Positions 1 to 9,763 are shown, counted from the first letter of the stretch. The stretch is DNA of 64,000 nucleotides from Armatimonadetes bacterium Uphvl-Ar1 (GCA_002162075.1 CP021423.1:2294001-2358000), one strand, 5' to 3'. Notes: a model not told the origin generated them from the letters alone. Translations and numbers: made by a program.

Positions 1-882
1 CTTATTAAATACCGGCATGATCATGTCGTACCGGCTGACCTCGGTGACAATCGTCGCCTTGTTCATCCAGTTCCGAACCATCTCGTCCCGATCCGCCGGA
101 TCGTAAGCCTGACCCGTTACATACGGCAAAGCTGGCCCGCCACCAAGGAGGTTGCGCGCCAAAGGATCCGTAAAGACTGGATCATCAAAAAGCGGCCCAC
201 TCGTATTGGGATCAGCATCCCGGTCAAGATCAATGAAAAAGCTGGAATTCACAACCCGCGTCGGGACGCCCGCAATCGTCTGATAAACGTACGGCTCAAC
301 TTCCGCACGCATCAGTACATAAAGATTGTCCTGTTGTGAGTTTGCCGGAAGCCAGCGACCCCCGCCCGGTCGGTTGTATTGGACCCAAGGGTTGTTATAA
401 GGTGCAAAAGGATCGCGCCGCGCGATGAAGTACCGCACAATCGTCGTCCCCGGAACACCCGGAATCTGCATCTGACCTTTACTGGTCTCCAAGGTCGGGT
501 CAACTTTCCCCGTATCTGGATCAATAAATCCTGTTCCAACCCGGCTCGCTGGGTCACCCTGCGCTGGAGCTTGAATGTCGAGTTTCACATAGCTCATCGG
601 CAAAGCAACTTGTGCCCCCGTCGAATCCGGCAAAGTCACATAAAGCACACCTTTTTGGCCCGCATTGTCTCGAACGCCTGCACTGTTAGAAACCTCCCGC
701 TCAATCTGCGAAACCACTCGCCGCGCCACGTCTTGCGCATTCGCAAATCCCTGGGCCGCTCGCGTGATGTTGAAACTCTGAACGACCGGGATGATGATCA
801 GCCCCAGCAAAATACTGGTGATCGCGATCACCACGATCAACTCAATCAGCGTAAACGCTCGTTTCATCACTCGCTTGGCCAT
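1..882 (-). CDS. Prepilin-type N-terminal signal protein, partial at the left edge
   Basis: The start codon at 880-882 gives [20 protein letters not shown], a class III (type IV pilin-like) signal with cleavage expected before the F of FTLIE and the glutamate at mature position 5. One hydrophobic helix follows, then a long soluble region. The frame stays open for 294 codons to position 1, so the C-terminus lies outside the window. A GGAGG ribosome site lies just upstream, inside the end of the preceding gene, and the ATG overlaps that gene's TAA as TAATG, so translation is probably coupled. It is the last visible gene of the pilus cluster. The family says exported minor pseudopilin or related surface protein; the exact role cannot be read from the sequence. 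Confidence 0.8.
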   Translation of the reverse strand, partial: MAKRVMKRAFTLIELIVVIAITSILLGLIIIPVVQSFNITRAAQGFANAQDVARRVVSQIEREVSNSAGVRDNAGQKGVLYVTLPDSTGAQVALPMSYVKLDIQAPAQGDPASRVGTGFIDPDTGKVDPTLETSKGQMQIPGVPGTTIVRYFIARRDPFAPYNNPWVQYNRPGGGRWLPANSQQDNLYVLMRAEVEPYVYQTIAGVPTRVVNSSFFIDLDRDADPNTSGPLFDDPVFTDPLARNLLGGGPALPYVTGQAYDPADRDEMVRNWMNKATIVTEVSRYDMIMPVFNK

Positions 883-2960
883 TAGTAGTTTCCTCCCGCA
901 TCAAAGGTCTCGGTCGTCGTCGTGTTGTATCGCTCAATCCACCGACGCAAGTTGTCAAAATTCGTTGTCGTCGATCCACCCAAAGTAAACGTATCCGGGT
1001 TGTAGAACGAACGCACCTTAATCGAAGCCCCGTTCACTCGCCGAACCGCATATCCGTTCCGACTAGAATCGAAGGTGTTGCCGCCAGGAATCTCAGCATA
1101 AGCAACTGAAACCCCCGCGAACTGCTCAACCCCACTGATCTTCAAATCCCGATCTCGCACCACCGGAGCAGATGGGCCCGCAAGCCAAAGTTCACCAATC
1201 GTCACCTTCTGACCACGATCAATCAGCGGGAAGTAAAGCCGGTTCGGTTGACCCCAACCTGCACTCGCCCCTTCGTAGCACTGACCCGCCACCAACTGGT
1301 TCGGCGCACTCGGATAAACCACGTTGTATGATGCTGATGCCTTCAAGACTTGAGTCGCGAGTTCGCTACTCGGGATGTACATCCCCCGAACTGAACGGCC
1401 CGCCAATTCAACCGGACCAGAGTCCGTGAACCCTTGGAACGTTCCATCTGGCAACGCAATCCGACCAGTAATTGCAAATCCATCCGACGTGTCCGTGTCG
1501 CGGAACTGCACATTGCCGTTCGATTTGTCCACAAAGTACGGACTTCCCGTCGCTTGGTCATTCCCCAGGATAAAACCACCGGTCTGCAAGTCCATCAAGA
1601 CAAAATCTTGCTGAGCCAGCGGCCCGGCCAGAGTCGGAACTTGCATGAACACATCTGTCGCAAGACCAATCCCACCAAAATTCGTACCGTCTGCCGACGA
1701 ACCACTGCCCGGCTTGATCGAGTTCACCAAAAGCTTGACGTTCGGGCTGAATGTGCCCGCAACTGGACGAGGAATCGAGAAGTCGTCCTGCATGATCCGC
1801 CAATCGTAAACCGAATAATCCACACGCGCCACCAGCGGAGTCGAGTTACCATCAATGTCACTCACCCGATAATTCGCACCTGCTGGATTCAACATCAACG
1901 TTCCATAAGCGTGATTCCAAGGGATAAATTGGTAAGGATCATCCTGATTGAATGTGCCGGTAGAAGGAACTTCGCTAAAAATTCGCTGAACCCGCAAACT
2001 GCCGATCTCAACGCCGCGATAGCCCGCGACCGTAAACCCACCCGCCGCAACCAGCTCCGGAATCGAAATCACCGAATAATTGCCTTGCGTCGCAAAGTAA
2101 GGGTTGCCCGGGGCAGCTGTGAAAATCGCTTCAACAACTCGCTGATTGACTCCATCGTTGAAGATAAAACTCATCGACACGCGGTATGCATGGGGAATCA
2201 AAGTCGCCGCAACCGTATCTTGCAAAGCACCCACGACGATCTGATCTTGATTCAAAAACGCCGCCGGAACTTCTGCCGGATTCGTCGCATCTTCACCTGC
2301 GTTGAAGTAGAACACATCCGTGTCATACAGGGCAGCCGCCGTATCCGGAATTTGATCATCCAGATTGGCTGTTGCGCGGCGCAAGTCATTGCCGTAAACC
2401 TGCAACACTTGACCCGCCGAACGGTTCGCCCCAGCATCGTGCAGATAGAAAATCGGCGCAAACATCAATTGCATCCGGCTACCCCGAATTCCATTCACAA
2501 ACGTTGGTTGTGAAATGGGACGACCTTCCCCGATAATCCGCGTGATTTTATTTGGCCCCGTGAGCTTAGACCAGTGACCAACCGGATTCCCAGCTACGAT
2601 CACCTGACCGCTTGCATCAACTTCACCGACATTGGATACCGGATCAACCGGCGGCGTCAGTGAATTCGGATCGGTTTGAGAAAGGATGAAAACCGTACCC
2701 GCCGCATTGAAAGTTCCGGCAACAATTCTCTCTGGCAACTGCGCCGACTGACCCAGCACCTGCTGAACCTTTGCTCGCGCCAAAGAAATCGCTTGCGTTT
2801 GCGCCCGATTCGTTCGCAAAACCTGCAATCCCGGAGGGAACACTTGCACTACCGCAAGAATCCCCACCAAGAACACCACGATCACAGTCAAAACCTCGAT
2901 CAAAGAGGCTCCCTTCACTGTGCGTCGATTCATTTTCACTCGTACCATGTCCTTTCTCAA
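882..2960 (-). CDS. Large pseudopilin-like protein (prepilin N-terminal signal)
   Basis: This 692-residue protein has the pilin-like signal VKGASLIEVLTVIVVF near residue 16, with a glycine before the cleavage site and Glu at +5, then one hydrophobic helix and about 640 residues rich in Gly, Asn, Asp and Thr that look extracytoplasmic. It is far longer than a major pilin (about 150 residues), so a minor pseudopilin, tip adhesin or large surface protein is more likely. The start is uncertain: the longest frame begins with TTG at 2960, while ATG at 2948 or 2933 would leave a more usual leader peptide. It lies between two other prepilin-signal genes and overlaps the next one by the TAATG junction. 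Confidence 0.75.
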   Translation of the reverse strand: MRKDMVRVKMNRRTVKGASLIEVLTVIVVFLVGILAVVQVFPPGLQVLRTNRAQTQAISLARAKVQQVLGQSAQLPERIVAGTFNAAGTVFILSQTDPNSLTPPVDPVSNVGEVDASGQVIVAGNPVGHWSKLTGPNKITRIIGEGRPISQPTFVNGIRGSRMQLMFAPIFYLHDAGANRSAGQVLQVYGNDLRRATANLDDQIPDTAAALYDTDVFYFNAGEDATNPAEVPAAFLNQDQIVVGALQDTVAATLIPHAYRVSMSFIFNDGVNQRVVEAIFTAAPGNPYFATQGNYSVISIPELVAAGGFTVAGYRGVEIGSLRVQRIFSEVPSTGTFNQDDPYQFIPWNHAYGTLMLNPAGANYRVSDIDGNSTPLVARVDYSVYDWRIMQDDFSIPRPVAGTFSPNVKLLVNSIKPGSGSSADGTNFGGIGLATDVFMQVPTLAGPLAQQDFVLMDLQTGGFILGNDQATGSPYFVDKSNGNVQFRDTDTSDGFAITGRIALPDGTFQGFTDSGPVELAGRSVRGMYIPSSELATQVLKASASYNVVYPSAPNQLVAGQCYEGASAGWGQPNRLYFPLIDRGQKVTIGELWLAGPSAPVVRDRDLKISGVEQFAGVSVAYAEIPGGNTFDSSRNGYAVRRVNGASIKVRSFYNPDTFTLGGSTTTNFDNLRRWIERYNTTTTETFDAGGNY

Positions 2961-3015
2961 ATCAATCTCAATTCGTTTCGTCCGTCAGTCCGGCTCGCTG
3001 CCACTCCGAGGCGAT

Positions 3016-3930
3016 TTAATTCGCCTTCTGTCGCCAAGCTCGGTCAAAAAGCTGCTTACTATCCCAAGGCCGCGCGGCACCGCTCAGCAAGAGAACAATG
3101 TCTCGTCGAACCGCACCCGGAACGCCTGGAGTCGTGTATTCGCGGAAATTGCTGTTCCACGTCACCACCGTTTCATCGGGCGGATTGGTATAGCCGAGCT
3201 GACGCGGGTCATCATTCTCATTCCCACTACCAAAGCCGGCCCCAGATCCAATGGCAAAGTTCGTCCAGAAACGCGTGTACCGCAACTCATTTCGAGTTCC
3301 GCCACCCGCCACCGGCACGCTCGCCACGTCATATCCCGAAATTGAATAGAACAACCGCGCCCTCGGATCAGTTGGATCGTTCAAAGTCACACCACCGCAT
3401 CGCGCCCCCGCGGCAATCGCATTGATCGAAGGATCCCAACAAACTGCACCATCAGCTGGCCCAAAAGCCTGCCTGACGCCTGCAACGTCGTCTGTCGCTG
3501 TGATCGCACCATCTCCGTTCAAGTCAAGTTGAGCGCCGTTGCCTATCGCCGTCGCATCCGGCTCTGGGAATACTGCATTGACCGTTGCCGTCGAACTCGC
3601 CCGGACATACGAAGGAGTCATCGCCGAAAGCGGAACCCGCTTCGGTGCCAAAAATCCTTTCAACTCGCTCGCCGGAATCACATTCCCCGCGTTCGGGCCA
3701 CTGGCATAAAGGGTCACATAACCCAAGAGTGCCGGAGGATATGCCCCCTGATCCTCCCGGTACAAAGCCAACGCGGATCGAAGCGAATTCATGTTCGCAA
3801 TGTCTTGGCTTCGGTAAGAATTGTCCTTCACCCGTGAAAACACAGGCACGATAATCGCCGACAAAATTGCAATGATCGCAATAACTGTCAGCAACTCAAG
3901 TAATGTAAATGCGCGTTGGCCGTTCCTCAT
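3016..3930 (-). CDS. Pseudopilin, GspG/PulG-like
   Basis: This 304-residue protein starts MRNGQRAFTLLELLTVIAII, a canonical type IV prepilin leader (short basic leader, cleavage before F, Glu at +5). The following SRVKDNSYRSQDIANMNSLRSALALYREDQGAYPP stretch has the helix and 'YR.DQG.YP' pattern common in GspG-like pseudopilins. The ATG at 3928-3930 has GGAG about seven bases upstream. The C-terminal 200 residues are not recognisable beyond being Gly/Asn-rich. It sits 57 bases downstream of the prepilin peptidase gene, its likely processing enzyme, and reads in the same direction. Confidence 0.8.
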   Translation of the reverse strand: MRNGQRAFTLLELLTVIAIIAILSAIIVPVFSRVKDNSYRSQDIANMNSLRSALALYREDQGAYPPALLGYVTLYASGPNAGNVIPASELKGFLAPKRVPLSAMTPSYVRASSTATVNAVFPEPDATAIGNGAQLDLNGDGAITATDDVAGVRQAFGPADGAVCWDPSINAIAAGARCGGVTLNDPTDPRARLFYSISGYDVASVPVAGGGTRNELRYTRFWTNFAIGSGAGFGSGNENDDPRQLGYTNPPDETVVTWNSNFREYTTPGVPGAVRRDIVLLLSGAARPWDSKQLFDRAWRQKAN

Positions 3931-3987
3931 GGCGTACTCCGGTCTGTCTTGTGTGACTCAACCTGATTTCCCTTTGTTCCGTTGTCC

Positions 3988-5055
3988 TCATTCAAGCCCC
4001 AAAGATTGGATGTACTGATCCAGCCAACCATAAAGCACCGGCGCGAACAAAATCACCGCCAATGCTCCGGCCGCCAAATAAGGGCCAAACGGAATCATCG
4101 TATGTTCTACCTCAGGCTCCTCCTCAAACTCTTCCATTGAGTAAGGATTCTCCCCAAACCACCATTCGTACACCCGAGGCCAAATCAATCCAAAAATATC
4201 CATGAGTAAAACATATCCCAACCCGCACTTAAGAAGCGACCCAATACTCTCTGGCTCATAATGCTCCTCCTCCGCTTCAACTGGCGCTGGCTTTCTGCGC
4301 ATCAAGGCAACCTGCAATCCCCCAATCACCGCCCCCAAAGCCACCGCCATCGCAAAACTCATCCCCGCTCCAATCGGCAACAGAACCGCCCCAATTCCCC
4401 GCGCCATCTTGATGTCACCATGCCCCATGGCATCTTTTCGGAACATCACGCGCCCCAAAAATGCAATTCCCCACAATACTCCCACACCTGTTAATGCCCC
4501 CGAAATCGAACTCGGCATCCCCCACAACCATGCTTCCGGTAACCCAAAAAACACCATCGCAATGTTCATTCCCACCCCAACCACAAACATAAACGCGTTG
4601 ATTTGGTCTGGAATGATGTAATGCGCCAAATCCGTAAAGATAGCGGCAACCAATGCCGCCGCAAAAAGACAGAATCCCACCGCATTGATCACGTTGAGCG
4701 GACTATAAAGTCCCGCCGGCTGCAAAACTAACTGCTGATACCAAATCACCCCGAATAATCCCCCCGTGATCAGTTCAACAATAAAGTACCGAGCCCCAAT
4801 CTTATTCTTCCCACATTGACACCTCCCCTTCTGAAAAGCCCAACTCAAGAGCGGCACCAATTCCGCCGGAGTCAACTGCTTGTCACAACTCGGACAATAG
4901 CTATTCTTGGGTTTATAAATCGAAATCCCCCGCGGCATTCGATAGATCACCACGTTTAAAAAACTGCCAATCGCTGCGCCAAACCAAAACCCAACGATCC
5001 AAGTCCAAGCGGGGAACACTCTCTTTACTTCCTTGGCATCCGTGCCAATCCGCAA
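3988..5055 (-). CDS. pilD: Prepilin peptidase (A24 family, PilD/GspO)
   Basis: Bifunctional membrane aspartyl protease that cleaves and N-methylates prepilins. Visible features are an N-terminal membrane segment with GSFLNVVIYRMPRG, a cysteine domain (CPSC then CQC, spaced one residue tighter than the usual second CxxC), several further membrane helices, and the catalytic aspartates in FTDLAHYIIPD and the GHGDIKM motif. At 355 residues it is longer than typical (about 260-290); the extra length is an acidic stretch (EEFEEEPEVEHT) and a last membrane helix at the C-terminus. The listed TTG start at 5055 has a weak ribosome site; GTG at 5019, preceded by AAGGA, is an attractive alternative. It is separated from pilC by a terminator-like hairpin. 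Confidence 0.9.
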   Translation of the reverse strand: MRIGTDAKEVKRVFPAWTWIVGFWFGAAIGSFLNVVIYRMPRGISIYKPKNSYCPSCDKQLTPAELVPLLSWAFQKGRCQCGKNKIGARYFIVELITGGLFGVIWYQQLVLQPAGLYSPLNVINAVGFCLFAAALVAAIFTDLAHYIIPDQINAFMFVVGVGMNIAMVFFGLPEAWLWGMPSSISGALTGVGVLWGIAFLGRVMFRKDAMGHGDIKMARGIGAVLLPIGAGMSFAMAVALGAVIGGLQVALMRRKPAPVEAEEEHYEPESIGSLLKCGLGYVLLMDIFGLIWPRVYEWWFGENPYSMEEFEEEPEVEHTMIPFGPYLAAGALAVILFAPVLYGWLDQYIQSLGLE

Positions 5056-5086
5056 GATACCAGGTTCACTCCAGTTCGGACCACCT

Positions 5087-5129
5087 CAAACAAAACAAAG
5101 TGGGTTGAGCAATTATGCTCAACCCACTC
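5087..5129 (-). terminator. Rho-independent terminator after pilC
   Basis: A 12-base stem, AGTGGGTTGAGC paired with GCTCAACCCACT around a six-base loop, is followed on the minus strand by TTTGTTTTGTTT. It lies just past the pilC stop and before pilD, so it should end or attenuate the pilB-pilT-pilC transcript. Confidence 0.75.
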
Positions 5130-5149
5130 TGATAATCAACTGACGACAA

Positions 5150-6382
5150 TTATTCTTCTGCGCCGCCGCTCGAAAGACCCTCAACAACCTTCAAAAGTGG
5201 TGCAAACATCGCAAAAACAATGAATCCAACGACCACCCCAAGGAAGACAATCAAGATCGGCTCAAGAGCAGATGTCAATGACTGCAATGTCGCCTCAACT
5301 TCTGCTTCATAGAAGTCCGCAATCTTCTGGAGCATGTAGTCAAGCGAACCTGACTCTTCACCAACTCCGATCATGTGAACAACCATCGGCGGGAACAAGC
5401 GACTCGCTTCCAAAGGATCGCCAATCCGATCCCCTTCTCGAATCCGTGCTCGAGCATCCAAAACCGCATCCGACATGATCGAGTTGCCGACCGTGCCCGC
5501 AACCGTTTCCATCGCCTGCAAAATCGGAACCCCGGAGGTCAAAAGCGTACCCATCGTCCGGCTAAACCGCGCCATGCACACCTTCAGGTGAAGCGGGCCA
5601 AAAACTGGAATCTTCAATTTAATTCGGTCAACAACCCGGCGACCAAACCGAGTCGATGAGAACAGCTTGAATCCAGCATAAATCGCCGCACCCACGATCA
5701 AAAAGATGTGCCAGTTCACAACCATGTTGTCCGACAAATCCATCAAGAACTTCGTCGCCGCCGGAAACTCACTATCCTTCAATCCAAGGTCCTTAAAGAT
5801 GTCCGTGAACTGAGGAACAACGACAACCATCAACAGGACAACAATCCCAACCGCCGCCAAAACAACGATCAACGGATATGTCAAAGCGGCCTTGACCTTA
5901 CGCCGAAGGTTGACGTCCGATTCCAAGAACTGAGAAAGTCGCTGTAAAGCCTCTTCCAAGACCCCGCCAATTTCACCCGCACGAATCAAACCAATAAACA
6001 GGTTGTTGAACGTCCGTGGGTGACGCTGCATCGCTCGGCTCAAGGATTCACCACCCTCAACCCGCTCGCCAATGTCGATTAGAATCTTTTTCAGCTTCGG
6101 ATCCTCGGTCTGACGGCTCAAAACGTCCAGACAACGAACCAAGGAAACCCCCGCGTCTACCATCGTCGAAAACTGACGACAGAAGAGCGACAACTTAATC
6201 AGCTTGACTTTTCCGTAAGAACGGGCCTTCTTCAGGTTCCCTTTCTTAATCATTGTCACTTCGACAATTTCAAGGCCCTGCTCCTGGAAACGGGCCCTCA
6301 AATTCTCTTCAGATTCAGCTTCCGCCGTTCCCTTCTGAAGTCCGCCGCTGGGATCGCGGAATGTGTAGCTGTAGACTGACAT
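5150..6382 (-). CDS. pilC: Type IV pilus inner-membrane platform protein PilC (GspF family)
   Basis: This 410-residue protein is full length for the family. It has a short N-terminal domain and two copies of the T2SSF cytoplasmic helical domain (about residues 75-195 and 275-395), the first with the family motif FxRQFSTMVDAGVSLV and the second with FSRTMGTLLTSGVPI. Three hydrophobic segments (about 165-195, 220-240, 380-402) place it in the inner membrane, where it couples the PilB and PilT motors to the pilus fibre. GGAGG lies ten bases before the ATG. It starts seven bases after pilT ends, so the two are co-transcribed. Confidence 0.93.
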   Translation of the reverse strand: MSVYSYTFRDPSGGLQKGTAEAESEENLRARFQEQGLEIVEVTMIKKGNLKKARSYGKVKLIKLSLFCRQFSTMVDAGVSLVRCLDVLSRQTEDPKLKKILIDIGERVEGGESLSRAMQRHPRTFNNLFIGLIRAGEIGGVLEEALQRLSQFLESDVNLRRKVKAALTYPLIVVLAAVGIVVLLMVVVVPQFTDIFKDLGLKDSEFPAATKFLMDLSDNMVVNWHIFLIVGAAIYAGFKLFSSTRFGRRVVDRIKLKIPVFGPLHLKVCMARFSRTMGTLLTSGVPILQAMETVAGTVGNSIMSDAVLDARARIREGDRIGDPLEASRLFPPMVVHMIGVGEESGSLDYMLQKIADFYEAEVEATLQSLTSALEPILIVFLGVVVGFIVFAMFAPLLKVVEGLSSGGAEE

Positions 6383-6389
6383 GGTTCAT

Positions 6390-7664
6390 TTACCTCCGTG
6401 GCGGGCCGCCTGACTCGCCTTGACCGCCTGGGCCGCCCAGGTTAATCATCTTCTTCAATTCCTCAACGTTCTGACAACGCGACATTGCGTCCTCAAGCGT
6501 AATCAAGCCTTTCATATATTGGTCGCGCAAGCACTGATCCATACTCATCATCCCATGAGCATGACCCGTCTGAATCATAGACGGAATCTGGTGCGACTTA
6601 TTTTCCCGGATCAAGTTTCGGATCGCCGGGGTGGCGATCATGATCTCATTCGTCGGAATCCGACCCGGCCCACTCGCCCTCGGAAGCAATTGTTGAGAAA
6701 TAATCGCAATCAAGTTGTTCGATAGCTGAACCCGAATCTGCTCTTGCTGACCCGGAGGGAAAACGTCAATAATTCGGTCAATGGATTCTGCCGCGTTATT
6801 CGTGTGGAGCGTGGCAAAAACCAAGTGCCCCGTTTCCGCCGCCGTAATCGCCAGCTGAATTGTTTCGCGGTCGCGCATTTCACCAACGAGCAAGATATCC
6901 GGGTCTTCCCGCAAACTGGCCCGGAGCGCATTGCTAAAGCTCAAAGTGTCCTGACCCAACTCACGCTGGTTAATCACGCAACTCTTGTGCACGTGCAAAT
7001 ATTCGATTGGGTCTTCAATCGTAATAATGTGGTGCGCGAAGTTCATGTTGATATGGTTGATCATCGCCGCAAGCGATGTCGACTTGCCCGAACCCGTCGG
7101 ACCCGTCACCAACACCAAACCACGTGGCTTTTCTGAAAGCGTCTTCAAGAGCGGCGGAAGATTCAACTGTTCAACCGTCGGGATTGAACTTGAAATCAAA
7201 CGGAACGCCGCAGCCACACTTCCACGGTCACGGTACATATTCACCCGGAATCGGGCTCGAACCGGACCCTTACCCTGCTCACGGAGGTGCGGAGGATTCG
7301 GCAATGCATAGGAGAAGTCAAGCTCTTTCGTCTGCTCAAACTTCGTCACATTGTCGTCAGAAATAATTTCATAAAGCATCCGCTGGCAAACCTGAGGCGT
7401 TGCTTTTTCATAGTTCAAACGCTTTAATCCACCATCTTCCCGAATCACCGGCTCGCTGTCCACACAAAGGTGAAGGTCAGAGCAGTTCCGATCAACCATG
7501 ATGTGCAACAGCTCATCAATGTGCAAATCGTCCATTCCGCGCGGCGCACCAACCTTTTTCTCCTCACCGCGAGGCGGCTCGCCCATTGACGGTGGGGCCC
7601 CCGCAGGCGGGGTCATCGCCGGCGGCGGAGTCATTCCAGATTGCATTGAAGGATTGTTTTCCAT
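6390..7664 (-). CDS. pilT: Twitching motility retraction ATPase PilT
   Basis: Hexameric retraction ATPase of type IV pili. After a proline-rich, probably disordered N-terminal tail of about 45 residues, the protein has the PAS-like N-domain (HIDELLHIMVDRNCSDLHL), Walker A GPTGSGKST at about 188-196, an Asp box in ITIEDPIEY, Walker B LLVGEMRD and the His box ATLHTNNA. The C-terminal region contains the PilT-type motif AIRNLIRE used in retraction. At 424 residues it is longer than usual (about 350) because of the tail and a short Gly-rich C-terminus. The gene lies between pilB and pilC. The ribosome site is weak. Confidence 0.95.
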   Translation of the reverse strand: MENNPSMQSGMTPPPAMTPPAGAPPSMGEPPRGEEKKVGAPRGMDDLHIDELLHIMVDRNCSDLHLCVDSEPVIREDGGLKRLNYEKATPQVCQRMLYEIISDDNVTKFEQTKELDFSYALPNPPHLREQGKGPVRARFRVNMYRDRGSVAAAFRLISSSIPTVEQLNLPPLLKTLSEKPRGLVLVTGPTGSGKSTSLAAMINHINMNFAHHIITIEDPIEYLHVHKSCVINQRELGQDTLSFSNALRASLREDPDILLVGEMRDRETIQLAITAAETGHLVFATLHTNNAAESIDRIIDVFPPGQQEQIRVQLSNNLIAIISQQLLPRASGPGRIPTNEIMIATPAIRNLIRENKSHQIPSMIQTGHAHGMMSMDQCLRDQYMKGLITLEDAMSRCQNVEELKKMINLGGPGGQGESGGPPRR

Positions 7665-7729
7665 GTGTTACTTATTTTTCGTTTGACGTCGTGTTAATTC
7701 AAATTTGTTCAATTGCGTTCCGACCAATT

Positions 7730-9517
7730 TTAGAAACCAGCCGTGAAGACAACGCGCATGACTTCGTCCGGAGTCGTCTGACCAAGCAGAACCTTCTCCA
7801 AACCGTCTTCGCGCAACTCTTTCATACCATTCGCTTTCGCTGCCGCTTTAATGTCGTTGAGCGGAGAACGCCGGACAACCATTTCCGCAATCTCTCCGTT
7901 CATCACCATCAATTCGTGGAAACCTGTCCGACCCTTAAAGCCTGTCATTCGGTTGTCCTCGTGCGGAATACCCCGGTAAAGCGTCACAAGCGCCTCTGGA
8001 TCCTTCACTTGGAATCCAAATCGGCGCAAGTCAATTTCGCGAACCTCATACGGCTCCTTGTTATTCGGGTCAATGCGTCGTCCAAGCCGTTGGGCCAAAA
8101 CGCCAACCACAGTTGCCGAAATCAAATAAGGCTCAACCCCCATGTCAATCATCCGGAGAGTAGCCGAAGGAGCATCGTTCGTGTGAAGCGTGGACAAAAC
8201 CAAGTGACCCGTAAGCGAAGCTTCAATTGCAATTTCCGCTGTTTCAAGGTCCCGCATTTCACCAACCATGATAATGTCAGGGTCTTGTCGAAGGAATGCC
8301 CGCAGAGCTGTACCAAAGGTCAAACCAGCCTTCTTGTTCACCTGAACCTGGGCCAAACCGCCAAGCTGATACTCAACCGGGTCTTCAACCGTGATAATGT
8401 TGCGCTCAACACTGTTGAGCATGTTCAAAACCGAATACTGCGTGGTCGTCTTTCCGGAACCTGTCGGACCCGTACAAAGGAACATCCCGTTCGGCTGAGA
8501 AATCAATTCTTCGATTTCGGCCTGGTTCGCTTCGGTAAAGCCCAGCTTGGAAAGGCCAATCATCGCGTTGCCCTTATCCAAAATCCGCATAACGATCTTT
8601 TCACCAAACGGTGTCGGGATCGAGCTGACCCGCAAGTCAAATTCCTTACCCTGGTGCCGAACTTCAATCCGACCGTCCTGTGGAACCCGCCGCTCGGCGA
8701 TATTCATTTCCGCCATGATCTTCAAGCGGCTGATCATCGGTGCCTGAAGGTTCTTCGGAACCGTCATCGCCTCCATCAAAACCCCGTCAATTCGGTACCG
8801 AACCCGGACGTTGCGCTCTTGAGGCTCAACGTGGATGTCCGAAGCGCGGTCAATAATCCCGGTTTGAATAACGGCGTTTGCCAGCTTGATGATCGGTGCC
8901 TGGTCTGCCAGTTCTGCTCCGTCATCCTCGCCTTTTTCCGCCGGCATCGCCCCCATGTCCGCATCACGCGTCACCTGGGCCTGGGCGACCAATGCCGAAA
9001 TCCCAGTCGCGTTGTCCCGCTTCTCTTGCGCCGCCGTCTTTGTTGCCCCGTTCTTCGGAGCCTCTGCTGCCGCACTCTCACCCGCTCCGTAATACTTTTT
9101 GATTGCGTCCTCAATCGCCCCCGGAACCGCAACCGCTGGCTTAACAATGCAACCACTCGCGAACCGAACCGCATCAATCGCTTCCAAGTTGTTCGGATTG
9201 CTCATCGCGACCCAAAGCATCGTTCCATCTTTTCGTACCGGAACAACATTGTGCTGTTTCGCAATTCGATCCGGAACAACGTTGACGGCACTACTTTCCA
9301 GCGCAACGTTGTCCAGGTCAACAAATGGGAATCCTGCTTCCTGCGCCTGAGCCTCCGTGACCTCGCGCTCACCCACCATCCCCAAATCCACAAGAATCTT
9401 CCCCAAATTCGGATTCTTGGTCTGCTCTTGCACCTTCATCGCTTCATCAAGCTGGTCAGGTTTCAAGTACCCCTTGTCAACAAGGTACTTGGCCATCGGT
9501 TTGCGTTCAATTGCCAT
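7730..9517 (-). CDS. pilB: Type IV pilus extension ATPase PilB (GspE family)
   Basis: Cytoplasmic hexameric ATPase that powers pilus assembly. The 595 residues contain a MshEN/GspE-N domain (residues 1-145), a linker, then the GspE core: ASDIHVEP, RVPQDGR, Walker A GPTGSGKTTT (350-359), Asp box ITVEDPVEYQ, Walker B IIMVGEMRD and the His box STLHTND. The zinc-binding subdomain that normally has four cysteines instead reads RRIDPNNKEPY (about 481-491) and GIPHEDNRMTGFKGR (516-530), so all four are missing. GAGGA lies nine bases upstream of the ATG. It heads the pilB-pilT-pilC unit. Confidence 0.94.
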   Translation of the reverse strand: MAIERKPMAKYLVDKGYLKPDQLDEAMKVQEQTKNPNLGKILVDLGMVGEREVTEAQAQEAGFPFVDLDNVALESSAVNVVPDRIAKQHNVVPVRKDGTMLWVAMSNPNNLEAIDAVRFASGCIVKPAVAVPGAIEDAIKKYYGAGESAAAEAPKNGATKTAAQEKRDNATGISALVAQAQVTRDADMGAMPAEKGEDDGAELADQAPIIKLANAVIQTGIIDRASDIHVEPQERNVRVRYRIDGVLMEAMTVPKNLQAPMISRLKIMAEMNIAERRVPQDGRIEVRHQGKEFDLRVSSIPTPFGEKIVMRILDKGNAMIGLSKLGFTEANQAEIEELISQPNGMFLCTGPTGSGKTTTQYSVLNMLNSVERNIITVEDPVEYQLGGLAQVQVNKKAGLTFGTALRAFLRQDPDIIMVGEMRDLETAEIAIEASLTGHLVLSTLHTNDAPSATLRMIDMGVEPYLISATVVGVLAQRLGRRIDPNNKEPYEVREIDLRRFGFQVKDPEALVTLYRGIPHEDNRMTGFKGRTGFHELMVMNGEIAEMVVRRSPLNDIKAAAKANGMKELREDGLEKVLLGQTTPDEVMRVVFTAGF

Positions 9518-9763
9518 TCGTTTCGTGTCCTCGGTCCACGTGCCCGTGAAATCTAATAACCGCGACTGCTCGTACTTCAGTCGCCGTCATCAACTGCCCG
9601 CTCGCTCCACCGCTCATTCCCAAAACTGCGGAACTCTCAGGCACATCCCCTATTTTATTCACAAAACGACCTGAATAAGAAAGGGGCAACCGTACTTTCT
9701 TGACTCTTTCTCTGGGTCTTAACGTTCGCCCACCCCCCGGAACCCCCCATAATTGAAGCTGTT
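9518..9763 (-). other. Divergent intergenic region and pilB leader
   Basis: This 246-base region separates pilB (minus) from argS (plus). The only clear structure is a six-base-pair hairpin at 9562-9584 (GCGACT/AGTCGC on the minus strand), inside the probable pilB leader. A CTGAGA hexamer near 9628 recalls a thiamine-riboswitch element, but the rest of that aptamer is absent. No open reading frame here looks coding. Confidence 0.3.

Noticed and set aside
882-9517. Complete type IV pilus locus
   Set aside because: Motor, platform, peptidase and pseudopilins are present, but pilM, pilN, pilO, pilQ and an obvious major pilin are not in the window.
9600-9660. Thiamine pyrophosphate riboswitch before pilB
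   Set aside because: Only the CTGAGA hexamer is present; the second conserved arm of the aptamer is absent and the gene is unrelated to thiamine.
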